DNA from: Welwitschia mirabilis | Taxonomy: Eukaryota > Gnetophyta > Gnetopsida > Welwitschiales | NCBI GenBank assembly: GCA_051453625.1 | Contig: JBOZIK010000001.1 | Coordinates: 176,013,013 to 176,077,012 of the forward strand | Direction: 5' to 3' | Length of the DNA stretch: 64,000 bases | In this document: positions 47,202-57,297 of the stretch, in pieces | Layout: every line of letters starts with the position of its first letter | How positions within the stretch are numbered: position 1 is the first letter of the stretch | The notes under the pieces: generated by a model | Seen by the model: only the letters and a program-made list of their open reading frames with translations | Told to the model about the DNA's origin: nothing | The model's database searches: none | Made by a program: the position numbers and the translations under genes

Positions 47202-48290
47202 AGTAAGTAAGTTAAAATCCCATAGGGCTAGTGTTATTAGGTGAATCAAAGGGGTTCCTCCTCTACCTTAAGTTTCTTAGGCACTAGACTATTAATTAAA
47301 GCTTTATCACATTTTTGACAGAAAAAGTCATAGGATCCTGATGCCTTACTCATATGGAAAATAATAATAAATAAAAGTGGAGTTATTAAAAATATACTTA
47401 TTAGATAAAAATATATAGCAAAGGCCCATACCTTAGAATGAATAGAAGAAGTACCTTGACATATTTCTCCAAGGTCATAATCCATGGAACCTTTACCATC
47501 TCTAGATGAGGAAGAATAAAAATGAAGCAAGAATCAAGTAGAAATTTCATGAGGAGATAAAATAAAAGAGGGATCTATAGTTGCAAATCTAAAAGACTAT
47601 ATTCCACTCAAACTTGTAGAATATAAATACCAACTTAACAATAAGTATACGCAAAAACATTTTCCCCTATCATTATTCTATTTCAAGTGGGCTAACTAAG
47701 AAAAAAATTAATGAATAGACAACAGAAGCCTAATTCAAAGAAATTCTACTAACTAAAAATAGCAATAAGTAAATTATGTAAGTTGGGATTTTAATCCCTC
47801 AGCTATGTAGAAGGCCCTATCTACGGTTAGTTCCAGATAAGTTACAAAGTATGAGATGGTAAAGTTAGCAGTAGAAACCTCATGGTAGTGAGTATTCACC
47901 TCCTATACACATACAAAATCATCTAACCAATTGATCATGAAGTAACAAAAATCCTTATTAGAGTGAAAAATTTGAAATAAATATGATTATCTTGACTCAT
48001 TCTAAAAACTAGTCTGATACATTCTTCAAAAAACATAAGTTGAAGCATGATGAGGATGGGTGATGGCAGATATATGAGGATTGAAAGGGGGAAAAATTAG
48101 AGAATCAAGGATGAAATAACAGTGGAATGACAGAGAAGAAAATAAAGAAAGCCACATAGATCCAGAAGATTAGAGGATAAGATCCATGATAGCCCTTGCC
48201 TCATCAACCATTGTTGAATTTCTAGTTTAGCAGACTTGACATTCTTAGAATTCTAAGAAAGGACAGGATAAAGTCTTTGAGCCATACCTT
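45190..48290 (-). pseudogene. Antisense, intron-containing gene-like segment in the leader of element B; function unknown
   Basis: On the minus strand, several protein-like blocks are separated by AT-rich DNA with splice-like borders. From the 5' side: NSKNVKSAKLEIQQWL (about 48240); MDYDLGEICQGTSSIHSK, followed by GTATGG (47432-47486); SKASGSYDFFCQKCDKALIN with a CxxC pair and KLKVEEEPL (47247-47353); ISQG, a stop, then SGFYPKAPQNALPLKAK, followed by a consensus GTAAGT donor (46231-46342); an exon-like block from DSQGEEVLNHFNALIDQGY to VKEMMDPLGEYQFFLSLLHM (45881-46173); and a coiled-coil-like block with SHIATLEESQTTLSAQL and LLEEHLLEILVAYRNLHM (45344-45720). Stops are mostly at Gln codons. 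Element A lacks this insert. I do not recognise the family. It could be a captured host gene or another transposon's ORF. Confidence 0.5.
46392..47198 (+). repeat. GA microsatellite around a 697-N gap (46469-47165)
   Basis: Pure GA repeats occupy 77 bases before and 33 bases after the gap, so some or all of the gap may be GA repeat. It falls between blocks of the antisense gene-like segment, as an intron would. Leu-Ser repeat ORFs here are artefacts. Confidence 0.9.
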
Positions 48291-48539
48291 AATTGGGAAG
48301 ATTTATAACTATGAAAATTGAGGAAGAGCTCATATCTATATTAAAATAAAGCTACAGAACAACCTAACAATATATATTTAAAAAGGAATTAAAAAGAAAA
48401 ACAATAGTATAGGTGCCATACAGAAAAATAAGAGAAGAAGAAGAAAAAGGAAAGCTTCCAGATTGACTATGAATCATGAAGAAAACAAGGTAAAAATGAG
48501 GGATTCATGGTGGGTATTTCTAGTAATGGACCTAAGGTT

Positions 48540-48650
48540 AACTAAATCATAGAAGTGAAGTTAACCATAGTTAACTAAATTATAGTTAACTATAATTAAA
48601 TTAAGTTAATTATTTTAATTATAGTTGAATTAAGGTTAAACTGCAGTTAG
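48540..48650. repeat. Palindromic AT-rich patch built from GTTAACTA/TAATTATAG words
   Basis: AACTATAATT (48588-48597) and AATTATAGTT (48617-48626) form a perfect 10-bp inverted repeat with a 19-base loop. The surrounding TAGTTAACTA words extend the self-complementarity. It sits immediately upstream of the leader repeat array of B. Confidence 0.6.
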
Positions 48651-48669
48651 CATACAAGTACTACTCCAT

Positions 48670-49680
48670 GATGACATCTAATTCTAAAGAGTCAACGTTG
48701 CACTCTAAGCACTCAATGTTGCACTCTAAGTACCCAACATTGCACTTGAGAGAACTTTACATTACACTGAGATGCTCAACATTGCACTTGTATCTCCAAC
48801 ATCACTCTTAACTTCTACTTAATTAATAGGTCTTGCTTGGCCCCAGTGACAACTATTTCCTTTTAAGTTAATTCATAATAAGGCCCTGATGTTGTACCCA
48901 ATAGGTCTTATTTGGCACCAGTGGCAGCTATGCCTTTTTAAGCTAATCTATAATGAGGTCTCGACATCACACTCTAGTTTTCAATGTCATACTTAGGCAT
49001 CTGACATTACACTTAAATGTCCAGCATTGCAGTTGAGTGTCTAACATCACACTTGGATGCCCGAAATCATACTTATCTCTATAAGACTTCAACACCTTTC
49101 ATTCCTCCTTGGAAGTCATCTGTTCATCTCTTTCATACCTATGCAAGAAGCTTTGATATTACACATAGGTTCTCGACATCACACTCTAATGGTTGACATC
49201 ATACTTGGATGCTCAATGTTACACTTGAAGCCACAACAGTCTAACATCCCCAAAAACATCCTTAATACTCTATGATTCTATTCTTGGATAATAGGACTAA
49301 CATCACATGAGAATGACCACTTGAGCACCCAGCATCATACTCAGGTATTTGACATTACACTTGGATGTCAGATGTCACACTTGGATGTTAGACACATTCC
49401 TCATCCTCCACATTGTCTGTGATGACTTGATATACTTATGATGTTACACTTAAGTATCTGGCATTGCACTTAGGTTCTTGACATCATACTTAGATGTCCA
49501 ACATTTCACTTACTCTAACAAGACATTGGCAAATTTTGTTCATCACTAGTAGTAATCAAAAATGCATATACTAGCTCCATAACAGAACTCCATAGTTGCA
49601 TAATGGTACTTGATGTCACAATTGCCTATTTGACATCATACATGGATATCCAATGTTTCACTTGTATGTATAGTAACATA
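48670..49680 (+). repeat. Leader repeat array of element B
   Basis: Same design as the array in element A: units such as AACATTGCACTTGAG and GATGTCACACTTGGATGT of about 20-22 bp, in clusters split by longer spacers with recurring phrases (GGCACCAGTGGCAGCTATG near 48912 and CCCCAGTGACAACTATT near 48841). Both arrays lead into the same downstream phrase (GCTATAAAA...GGACATAA) before gag. The 72-codon frame at 49057-49275 lies inside the array and is not a gene. Confidence 0.78.
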
Positions 49681-49889
49681 ACCCCTTAGTAATTACCTCA
49701 AACAGGGATCCACATCAATAAAGTTGTTATGACAACTGTTTAATGATGCTTTTAACTATTTTTATAACTACCATTTAGTTATATCTATCTAACTATTATA
49801 GCAATGCTATAAAAAAGGACATAACTCTATCAAAAAAGGGGAGAAATTATTTGTAAAAGAAGAGTAACTAAGAAGAGGCATATGAGTTC

Positions 49890-50850
49890 AGGAGGATTTC
49901 AAACTAACTAGTGCATTATGAAAGATAGAGTGAATGGATAAATGAATGAAATAGAAATCTAACTCAATTACATTCACTTTCAAACAAACTTCTATCTAGT
50001 AGGATCGATAACCTCATTGCTTGCTTAGAAGATAGACATATGGAATAAAATCCTAGAGCATTCTAAAAGCAACCCTCTACATAAGAGTAGTATACTCTAG
50101 CAAGTACAATTGATCCATAAAAAATCTTGATGAGACTACTAAACACAAGGCCAATCTTCAAGCCTCCCTACTAAACTAAACCAATTATTGCAACATAGAA
50201 CAATGTGAACGAGAGAAGATTGCTAAAATAATATTCTTAAAAACATATGAGGATAAAGAAGGAAAAAGTGAAAGAGCCATATCTTGGATTAAATAAATAG
50301 AAAACTACTTTGATCTTTAAAATATTCCACTAGAAAGATTACGTACATACACTATTATCTTTCTTATAGGAAGTGCAGAAGAATGATGATCAAAATTCCA
50401 ACAGAAACATCCCCAGTGGATACTATGAAATACCTTTGTAGAAGAATTCAAAAAGAAAATTCCAAAAGACTTCATTGAATATTAAATCATGTAATTCCAA
50501 TTCCTCCACTTGGAAAAATGTCCACTAGAGGAACATTGGTATAACTTCTAACACCTCATGAAGTATTAAAAGAACTTCATTGAGAAGTAGTTGATTAATA
50601 GTTCCATTATAACTCTATCGCTTAAACTCACAAGCATATTACACACCTTAGAGATCAAATCCACTAAAGATGACNNNNNNNNNNATCGATGAATTGAGCC
50701 ACATCACCCATAAGTGGATAAATACAACATGCCTCATACATCATTCACATGAGAGCCATACCAAACAGATCTTACTTGCCATGAATGTCATAAGAAGGGC
50801 CACATTACTAGAAATTGTCCATTCAAAATGCGAGCATTAAATCTTTCTTA
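49890..50850 (+). pseudogene. Decayed gag with zinc knuckle of element B
   Basis: The N-terminal part has RIDNLIACLEDRHME (about 50000), a likely coiled coil. The capsid core (50262-50390) reads AISWIK, a stop, IENYFDL, a stop, NIPLER, TYTIIFLIGSAEE and two consecutive TGA stops where Trp-Trp is expected. The nucleocapsid zinc knuckle is intact: CHECHKKGHITRNC (50777-50818), a CX2CX4HX4C motif. A 10-N gap lies at 50675-50684. It matches the gag of element A throughout. Confidence 0.82.
50777..50818 (+). other. CCHC zinc knuckle coding segment
   Basis: CHECHKKGHITRNC has the exact C-X2-C-X4-H-X4-C spacing of retroelement nucleocapsids, which bind the RNA genome. All four zinc ligands are kept. 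Confidence 0.93.
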
Positions 50851-50899
50851 ACATAGTCACCCTCAAGCCTTATAAAATCTAACCATACAACTAAAAAGA

Positions 50900-51586
50900 G
50901 TATATGTTGATGTCTAAATAGATGCAATTCACAACCAATACTCCATCTTGGAATTACATGGTCAAATTTCATCTTTTTTTGTCTCATTTCTAATTGATAG
51001 CAGTTCCTCACACAACTTCATTTTTCCAACATTATTTTACAAACTAAACATCACTCCATTTAAGGAACAAAAATATACCATAGTATTGTAGATGATAGTT
51101 TTCTTACATAAGATAGAACCATTTCCCTAGTTAATTACAATACTTATGACTTACATTTTAGGAATAAGTACTATGTCTTCCAAATTANNNNNNNNNNNNN
51201 NNNNNNNNNNNNNNNNNNNNNNNNNNNNNNNNNNNNNNNNNNNNNNNNNNNNNNNNNNNNNNNNNNNNNNNNNNNNNNNNNNNNNNNCATTTCTCCAACA
51301 TTATTTTACAAACTAAACATCACTCCATTTAAGGAATAAAAATATACCATAGGATTGTAGATGATAGTTTTCTTACATAAGATAGAACCATTTTTCTAGT
51401 TAATTACAACACTTATGACTTACATTTTAGGAATAAGTACTATGTCTTCCAAATTAGGGAGTACCATGCCATTTTAGGAATTCTCTTCTTAGTCATATAT
51501 AATATTTGAATTAAATTTTGCTAATACACCCTACTATTATCAACTTCATTTGAATAATAAATCCTAAAGGGGAAGGGAAGAAATAA
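50900..51586 (+). pseudogene. Aspartic protease region of element B (contains a duplicated contig end)
   Basis: This would be the retroelement aspartic protease. FLIDSSSSHNFIFPTLF (50987-51037) matches the (A/V)LIDSGS(T/S)HNFI active-site loop of Ty3/gypsy proteases. The catalytic Asp codon (50996-50998) is kept, but the following Ser-Gly has become Ser-Ser. The next 169 bases are present twice, on either side of a 100-N gap (51019-51187 and 51288-51456), probably an assembly overlap. The 62-codon minus-strand ORF at 50823 is a shadow. Confidence 0.72.
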
Positions 51587-51629
51587 NNNNNNNNNNNNNN
51601 NNNNNNNNNNNNNNNNNNNNNNGATGTAA

Positions 51630-52440
51630 AAAATAAACAATTCTTCATTGCCCTGGTGAAAGAAGAAAACTATAAATAAATTCTTACTCTACTAGAAGAA
51701 CTACAAGAATTCTCCAATGTATTTAAACATTCAAAAATGCTCTCACCTAAGAGAAAAGTACATCATGCAATTGACTTAGTCCTTAAAGCATAACCAATAG
51801 ACCAAGCATTTTACTAATTCTCAGTGATAGAATTAAGAGAACTAAAATTACAAATTGAACAACTAATTTTAAAAGTAAAAATTCATCCTAGTGTATCACC
51901 ATAAGAACCACTAGTACTCTTCATAAAGAAAAAGTATAGTATCTTAGGACTTTACATTGACTACAAGTAGTTAAACAAGTTAGTCATCAAAAATTGGTAC
52001 CTGCTACCGAAGAATTGATGACTTGTGAGATCAATTTCAATGATATAAATTCTTATTAAAGATTAACTTAAAGTTTAGATACCATTAAATCTACATCAAG
52101 GATGAAGATATTTACAAAATTACCTTTAGAACAAGATATGAATATTACAAGTTTGTAGTAATGTCCTTCAATCTAATAAATGCTTTAACTACTTTTATGA
52201 GTTTGATGAATGATATTTTCTAATCTTATTTGGATAAATTCATAGTTGTATTTTTAGATGATATTTTAGTATATTCCAAAAACCAAGATGATCATATTGC
52301 ACACTTGAAGAAACTTCTATAGGTTCTATCCTTACATAATTCCAAAGCCAAATTAAGAAAATGTAACTTATTTCATATAGAAATTAGCTATCTAAGATAT
52401 ATTACCTCCAGTAAAGGAATCACAACTGATCTAGCTAAAA
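51630..52440 (+). pseudogene. Reverse transcriptase of element B, decayed
   Basis: RT copies the element RNA to DNA. Landmarks in order: SVSP then a stop, EPLVLFIKKK (about 51890-51935); LYIDYK, a stop, LNKLVIKNWYLLP (51948-52008); a one-base shift near 52010; RIDDL and a decayed KINLKF.YH (about 52060), where the first catalytic Asp reads Asn (52065-52067); YIKDEDIYKITFRTRYEYY (about 52090-52150); SFNLINALTTFM, the FGLTNAPATF box (about 52165-52200); and the intact active-site FLDDILVYSKN (52251-52283). Gln and Trp codons are stops. The CIDYRQLNK style separates it from the RT of element I. Confidence 0.88.
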
Positions 52441-53010
52441 TACAAGCTATAAGGAAATGGCTATAATTGAAGGATGTCATGCAACTTTAAAGTTTCTTAG
52501 GGCTAGATGGCTTCTATTAAAATTCATCCCAGGATTCTATCAACTTGTAGCTTCATTGATAGATTTAATCAAATCAACATTCATATTCAACTTTAATAAT
52601 AAATTCATGGAATTATTTCTCAAGTTGAAACTACTACTTATAATAGCACTTATTATTAAAATCACAGACATGAACAAACCATTTATAGTCACCATCAATA
52701 CTTCTACCTAAGGAATAAAAGTCATACTTAGCTGAGATGATTAGGTGATTGCCTATGAATCATGAAAGTTAAACTAACATGAGAAGAACTATCCCATCCA
52801 TGATCTTGAACTACTGTTCATAGTACATTTCTTAAAAGTTTAAAGACATTATCTTGTAAGAAGTTAATTCTTGCTCAAAATAGATCATAAAAGCTTAAAA
52901 TATTTTCAAAAAGGCCTCTTCTAAATATGTTATAAAGGAGATGGAGTTAGTTATTTGCAGAGTATAACTTTAAATTATAGTATATCCTAAGACAAGAAAA
53001 CAAAGTTGTG
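52441..53010 (+). pseudogene. RNase H/connection region of element B, decayed
   Basis: KIQAIRKWL, DVMQL, SFLGLDGFY and KFIPGFYQL (52438-52550) form the connection to RNase H. PFIVTINTST (52680-52708) is the start of the RNase H fold; the first catalytic Asp of the DAS box reads Asn (52697-52699). Then VIAYES, HEKNYPIHDLELL (about 52775-52815), RHYL and KIDHKSLKYF (about 52880-52905) follow in the usual order, and VVDALR (about 53005) stands for the ADALSR end. Stops occur at Gln and Trp codons. Confidence 0.83.
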
Positions 53011-53029
53011 GATGCCCTACGTTAAATGT

Positions 53030-54238
53030 AATGCATGCTAGCAATCACTATTACATTAGATCTATCAGCTTTCCTTAAAACATCCTTAGCTAATAATTCA
53101 TACTTCAAGGACATACATCAACTTATTCAAGAAGAAAAATAAGTGAAAACTTACATGCTCTCATGGGATGGATATCTATTAAAAGAATAAGTTAATGTCT
53201 GAACTGCATAAAATTCCATATGCAAGACACTCTAGGTTCATCAAGAATTATCACCAACTAAAACATTACTTTTAGCCCAGAATTAAAGTACACTTTAAGG
53301 AATACATCCACAATTAGCTTATATGTTAGTAGATGAAGATTAATCAAGGAATACCCATAGGACTTATTCAACCTTTTGGGAAAAAACCTCCATGGATTTC
53401 ATCATAGGAATATCTCTTACTAACATATAACATAATGCAATTTTTGTTTATGTAGATAGGTTAACCAAGATGGCCCATTTCATTACAATTTGAAGCTCTA
53501 ATATAGACAAAGAATTAGTCCTTTGGTTTGTGTAAGAAATTTTTAAATTACATGATACATCAAAAATCATAGTATTGAACTGAGATAAAAATTTCTTATC
53601 CTAGTTATTACAAAGTTTCTTTCATTACTCAAGTACTAAACTCAGTTTTAGTACTATGTACCATCCAAAAATAGATGGCTAAACTAAAAAGATAAATCAT
53701 ATACTGAAAGATACTTTATGATGTTACATGGCCAGAAATCCCAAACAATGGGAGAACTACCTATATTTGGTCAAGTTTTCTTATAATCAGATGTTTTAGA
53801 CCTTCATTCAATGTTTACAATTTGAAGCAATGTATGGCAGAAACCATTTCACCCACATGATTAGATCCTTCATAGAGACCAGAAAAGATAACATCCTTAA
53901 AATTAAAAGTTATGGAAGATGTAATTACTAAAATAAAAAGATAACTACAAGTGACACAAGATCGATATAAGAAATATTATGATTAGAAACATTAGACTCA
54001 CACATTATAAATTGACGAGTAAGTATTGCTAAGAATCAAGCTAGATAGGAACTTCTTGAAAATAGGAAAGTATAGAAAGTTAGTCCCACAATATTGTGGT
54101 CCATTTAAGATCATTAAAAAAATAAGAAATATATCCTATAAACTAGAACTTCCTCTGCAGGTGTCTCAAATACATTCAATTTTTCATGTGAACATGATGA
54201 AATCATACCATGAAGATAGAACTAGTACTACACCTTAA
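53030..54238 (+). pseudogene. Integrase of element B, decayed
   Basis: Integrase joins cDNA to chromosomal DNA. Landmarks: WEKTSMDFIIGISL (53377-53418) with the first catalytic Asp (53395-53397); AIFVYVDRLTKMAHFITI (about 53437-53491); N, a stop, DKNFLS with the second catalytic Asp (53584-53586); YHPKIDG, a stop, TKKINHIL (53659-53705), where the third catalytic residue Glu reads Lys (53686-53688); FEAMYGRNHF (about 53820); and an open C-terminal stretch from LLRIKLDRNF to SYKLELP and IHSIFHVNMMKSYHEDR (54027-54220), the GPY/F region. The HHCC zinc-binding part near 53200-53330 is poorly preserved. Confidence 0.87.
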
Positions 54239-54291
54239 ACTGGTAACATATTATGCTCAAACCTAATCTAACTTGTGTTTTTCAACCTAAA

Positions 54292-54432
54292 AAAGTTCTA
54301 GATACTAGAACTAAGCAATTAAGCAATAAAAATGAGAATGAAGTGCTTACCTAATGAATCCATCATAATTAACAAACTTGAGAAAATAGGAAGTACATGC
54401 AAGATACTTTTCCCAAATTTTTTAATAAAGCA
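54292..54432 (+). pseudogene. C-terminal chromodomain of the element B integrase
   Basis: In one frame: VLDTRTKQL (54295-54321), then NENEVLT followed by two stops and IHHN, a stop, QT, a stop, ENRKYMQDTFPKF (to about 54420). Chromodomains of plant chromoviruses read VLD.R....R......LV(K/Q)W...P...ATWE.......FP.F; the two stops after EVLT fit Gln-Trp and the later one fits the Trp of TWE. Chromodomains steer integration to particular chromatin. Element A keeps the matching tail. Confidence 0.72.
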
Positions 54433-54590
54433 TCATATGCCACTTTTACGTTATCAATGTATCTCTTAATAAATGATATTTCACCTTATTTTATGTTTTG
54501 TAGATAATACAAAAAATAATTTAGAAATTTGTGGCTTTACAAATAATGCAAGAAGAGAAGAAACCACACTTGAGGATGAGCATGATGCTT

Positions 54591-54603
54591 AAAGTGGAGG
54601 GAA
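54591..54603 (+). promoter_or_regulatory. Polypurine tract of element B
   Basis: AAAGTGGAGGGAA directly before the TGTAATG start of the 3' LTR. Confidence 0.83.
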
Positions 54604-55017
54604 TGTAATGTTCCAAATTCACTATTTGAAAAATAAGTGTGTTAAAATGCTAAATGAGCATAATTAACAAAGATATGAAAGGGTGTGATCCAAATATGTA
54701 TAGATATGCACTTACATTATGCTACTTAAGCCTATGACATTAGATGAGGGTGGATAGATTAGGTGTATGTAACCAACAACAACCTTAGCTGATTCCTAAG
54801 GAACCAAGGAGGGGGACTTATGTCATAGTCCATGTCTTTAACTTTGACTAGTAATCCAAGATTGTTGGCTAATGATAAGAAATATAATCCACAACTTCCA
54901 ATAATAAAGTCTATAATTTTTAAATTATTCCTTATTATTCTTATTGATCTTGGCATATTATTTTATATGTTCATTTTTATGTGAAGTAATCCAAAAATAG
55001 TAAAATGGGACATTACA
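54604..55017 (+). repeat. 3' LTR of element B
   Basis: The best-preserved LTR of the A/B family. It starts TGTAATGTTCC and ends GGACATTACA, giving the terminal inverted repeat TGTAATGT/ACATTACA. It aligns with 44595-44977 and more distantly with the LTRs of A. The 65-codon minus-strand frame inside is not a gene. Confidence 0.87.
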
Positions 55018-55468
55018 AATTTGGTTTTAAGTTATTTACTTATGTAATGTGTGCATACAATTTTTATTTTCCCCTCTTAGTTTAGCTGGTACTTTTTATT
55101 TTCTTAGCTTAGCTTGAATTTTAAGTAGTTTTTTTCCTTTTTATTTCATTTTTATTTTCGTAAATTTTTATTTCCAAGTTATTATTAGCTTTGTGTGTAA
55201 ACTTGAAGACTATCACTTAAGAACTACTCTTTGTATCTAATTCAATCTTGGAGATTATCATTTAAAATTGACATTGATCTCATGCTTTTGATATTGATAA
55301 ATACCTAATGAAATTAAACTACTCCTTGTGCTTTAAGAGATTTTTGTGATTATTTATCTTACCATTCAAATTAATTCTTCTTGTTCTATTCTTCTCATCC
55401 ATTTCTATAGAGAGTAGTAAAAGAACCCTTCAAGAAATATCATCTAAAAAAAAATAAACTTAAATTCT
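55018..55468 (+). other. Leader of element G, after the B insertion
   Basis: T-rich, non-coding. It resembles the sequence before the J ORF: TTATCTTACCATTC..AATTAA then CTTCTTGTTCTATTCTTCT here, against TTATCTTACTTACCATTTTG and TTCTTCCATTCTTCTTAC at about 10086. The homology of G and J therefore begins before the ORF. Confidence 0.6.
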
Positions 55469-57297
55469 ATGGATAAGGATAAAAGACGTTTATGAGAAAT
55501 ATTTGTAAAAAGAAAGTAAATAGTAAAAAAAAGATGTTAGAACTAGAAATTGTGTCCCTTCCTTCTTTCAACCTACTCATTTTTACCCTCTTCTTTTATC
55601 CTTCATGTAGGAATATTAATAAGGATTTTCAATATGTTAGGGATCTCATTCATTTAAAAAATCATTCTACAATCATTTTGACAAACCCCAACAATCTACC
55701 ATGAATAACTATGAAGAAGACATAGGTTCCCTACATCAATCTTCTCACCAATGTATAAACTGAAGTGAAAGTCTCAAAAAGAATATGGAGACATTAGTAA
55801 AAATTATCACACAGATCTGTGGAAGAAATTAACATTATCATACCTATACTACTCTTTCTACTACATTTTACTTTGAGAATGATGAGATGAACTTAGGAAT
55901 AAGTAGCAATGCCTCGTACTTTAAAATAGAAAATGATATTTTGGATTAATTTCCAACATCCTACTCATTAGGAGATGACCAAAATCAGAACAATAAGATT
56001 TAAATTCACTAATCAAATAACAAGGATTAGGATGATCAGTTATCAGACGATGATATTAAGATAATAGATTATATTCCTAATACCTAATTACTACTAGAAA
56101 ATCAAGATTAAATAGAGAAATCAATTCATTAAAAATCTAAAAATTTTTCAATNNNNNNNNNNNNNNNNNNNNNNNNNNNNNNNNNNNNNNNNNNNNNNNN
56201 NNNNNNNNNNNNNNNNNNNNNNNNNNNNNNNNNNNNNNNNNNNNNNNNNNNNATATTAAGATAATAGATTATATTCCTAATACCTAATTACTACTAGAAA
56301 ATCAATATTAAATAGAGAAATCAATTCATTAAAAATCTAAAAATTTTTCAATCTATGATGATGATAATAATCACATTTCTCTTTGTGAGTCTTTTAAAGA
56401 ATCTTCTAACTTGGAGACTGAGGATATGTAAAAAGCTAATAATGCAAATACTGGAAAAAAGGATGATAAGAAAGAATTCACAAAGATTCAACAAAACCAA
56501 ATAACTGTTAGACTTCTTACATAACATAAAGTAATTAAACTTGAAGAGTCTAATCCTATTTAAAATGTTCCTTCATCTCTTTCACTCATGTTTTCAAGTG
56601 AAAATTCAAATACTATCCTTTATTATATTTCTAATCCTGCATTAACTCCTACTTTTGAAAAACATGATTTGGGATTNNNNNNNNNNNNNNNNNNNNNNNN
56701 NNNNNNNNNNNNNNNNNNNNNNNNNNNNNNNNNNNNNNNNNNNNNNNNNNNNNNNNNNNNNNNNNNNNNNNNNNNNCTACCCATGTTTCTCCATCCCTTT
56801 CAGTTGGGCTTCCATGTAATACCCAAAGTTACATTCTTTTCTCTTCTACTAAGTCCACTTTACTTTATTCCTTTAATGAAGACTCTTTTCAAACGTATGA
56901 CTGGGATTTCTTGGAGTTTTAAATTAGGGAAAACCTTACCTTCTTTATGAAAATCCATGTTTTGAGTTAAATGTTAGGAAGCTTCTTACTCTTACTAAAC
57001 ATGTCCTAATTAATCATTCTAAAAAGCCTTCTTACATCCATTCTTTAAGTAGTTACCTAATTGAATTAGAGAATGATAATCATGCTTCATATCAATTAAA
57101 TAAAGGATTATTTTGCAATTAAATTTATTAATTTTGCATCTCTTATTTATCTTATAAAAGTTGTGTTATTAAGGTGTTATCCATTTATTTTCTTTTCTGT
57201 CAATTGATTTTACTTAAAAAAGATCATATACCTTTTACTTCTTATCAATTAACCTCTACTTAGTTTGGTTCTTATTTTTTAAAAAGGTACAGTGTAA
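55469..57297 (+). pseudogene. Decayed long ORF of element G; function unknown
   Basis: Begins ATGGATAAGGATAAAAG and can be followed, with frame changes and stops at Gln codons, to a C-terminus reading IKVLSIYFLFCQLILLKK then IPFTSYQL (about 57160-57260). It shares with the J ORF (10204-11870) the N-terminal DKDK/DKDN start, PSF..SYSFLPSSF-like phrases, TSYSLG (about 55970), DDDIK then a YIP block (about 56050), a KNFS/KNFL block and the hydrophobic end. The middle contains two 100-N gaps (56153-56252 and 56677-56776), the first flanked by a duplicated contig end. There is no RT, protease, integrase or zinc-knuckle motif. It may be a diverged gag or an element-specific protein. Confidence 0.6.

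Larger units (their letters stand above)
44595..55017 (+). mobile_element. Ty3/gypsy chromovirus B, complete domain order but inactive; nested in element G
   Basis: A 10.4-kb element (including gaps). In order: 5' LTR, initiator-Met primer site, an extended leader with an antisense gene-like segment and a GA microsatellite, a short-repeat array, gag with CCHC zinc knuckle, protease, RT, RNase H, integrase, chromodomain, polypurine tract and 3' LTR. This is the canonical Ty3/gypsy chromovirus layout. Every domain is broken by stops. AATTT (44591-44595, last T shared with the LTR) and AATTT (55018-55022) may be the target duplication with one base lost. It interrupts G 50 bases after G's primer site. 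Confidence 0.85.

Noticed and set aside
46380-47249. 289-codon minus-strand ORF
   Set aside because: It is GA microsatellite plus 697 N.
49057-49275. 72-codon ORF in element B
   Set aside because: It lies wholly within the leader tandem-repeat array.
50823-51011. 62-codon minus-strand ORF
   Set aside because: Antisense shadow of the gag-protease junction of element B.
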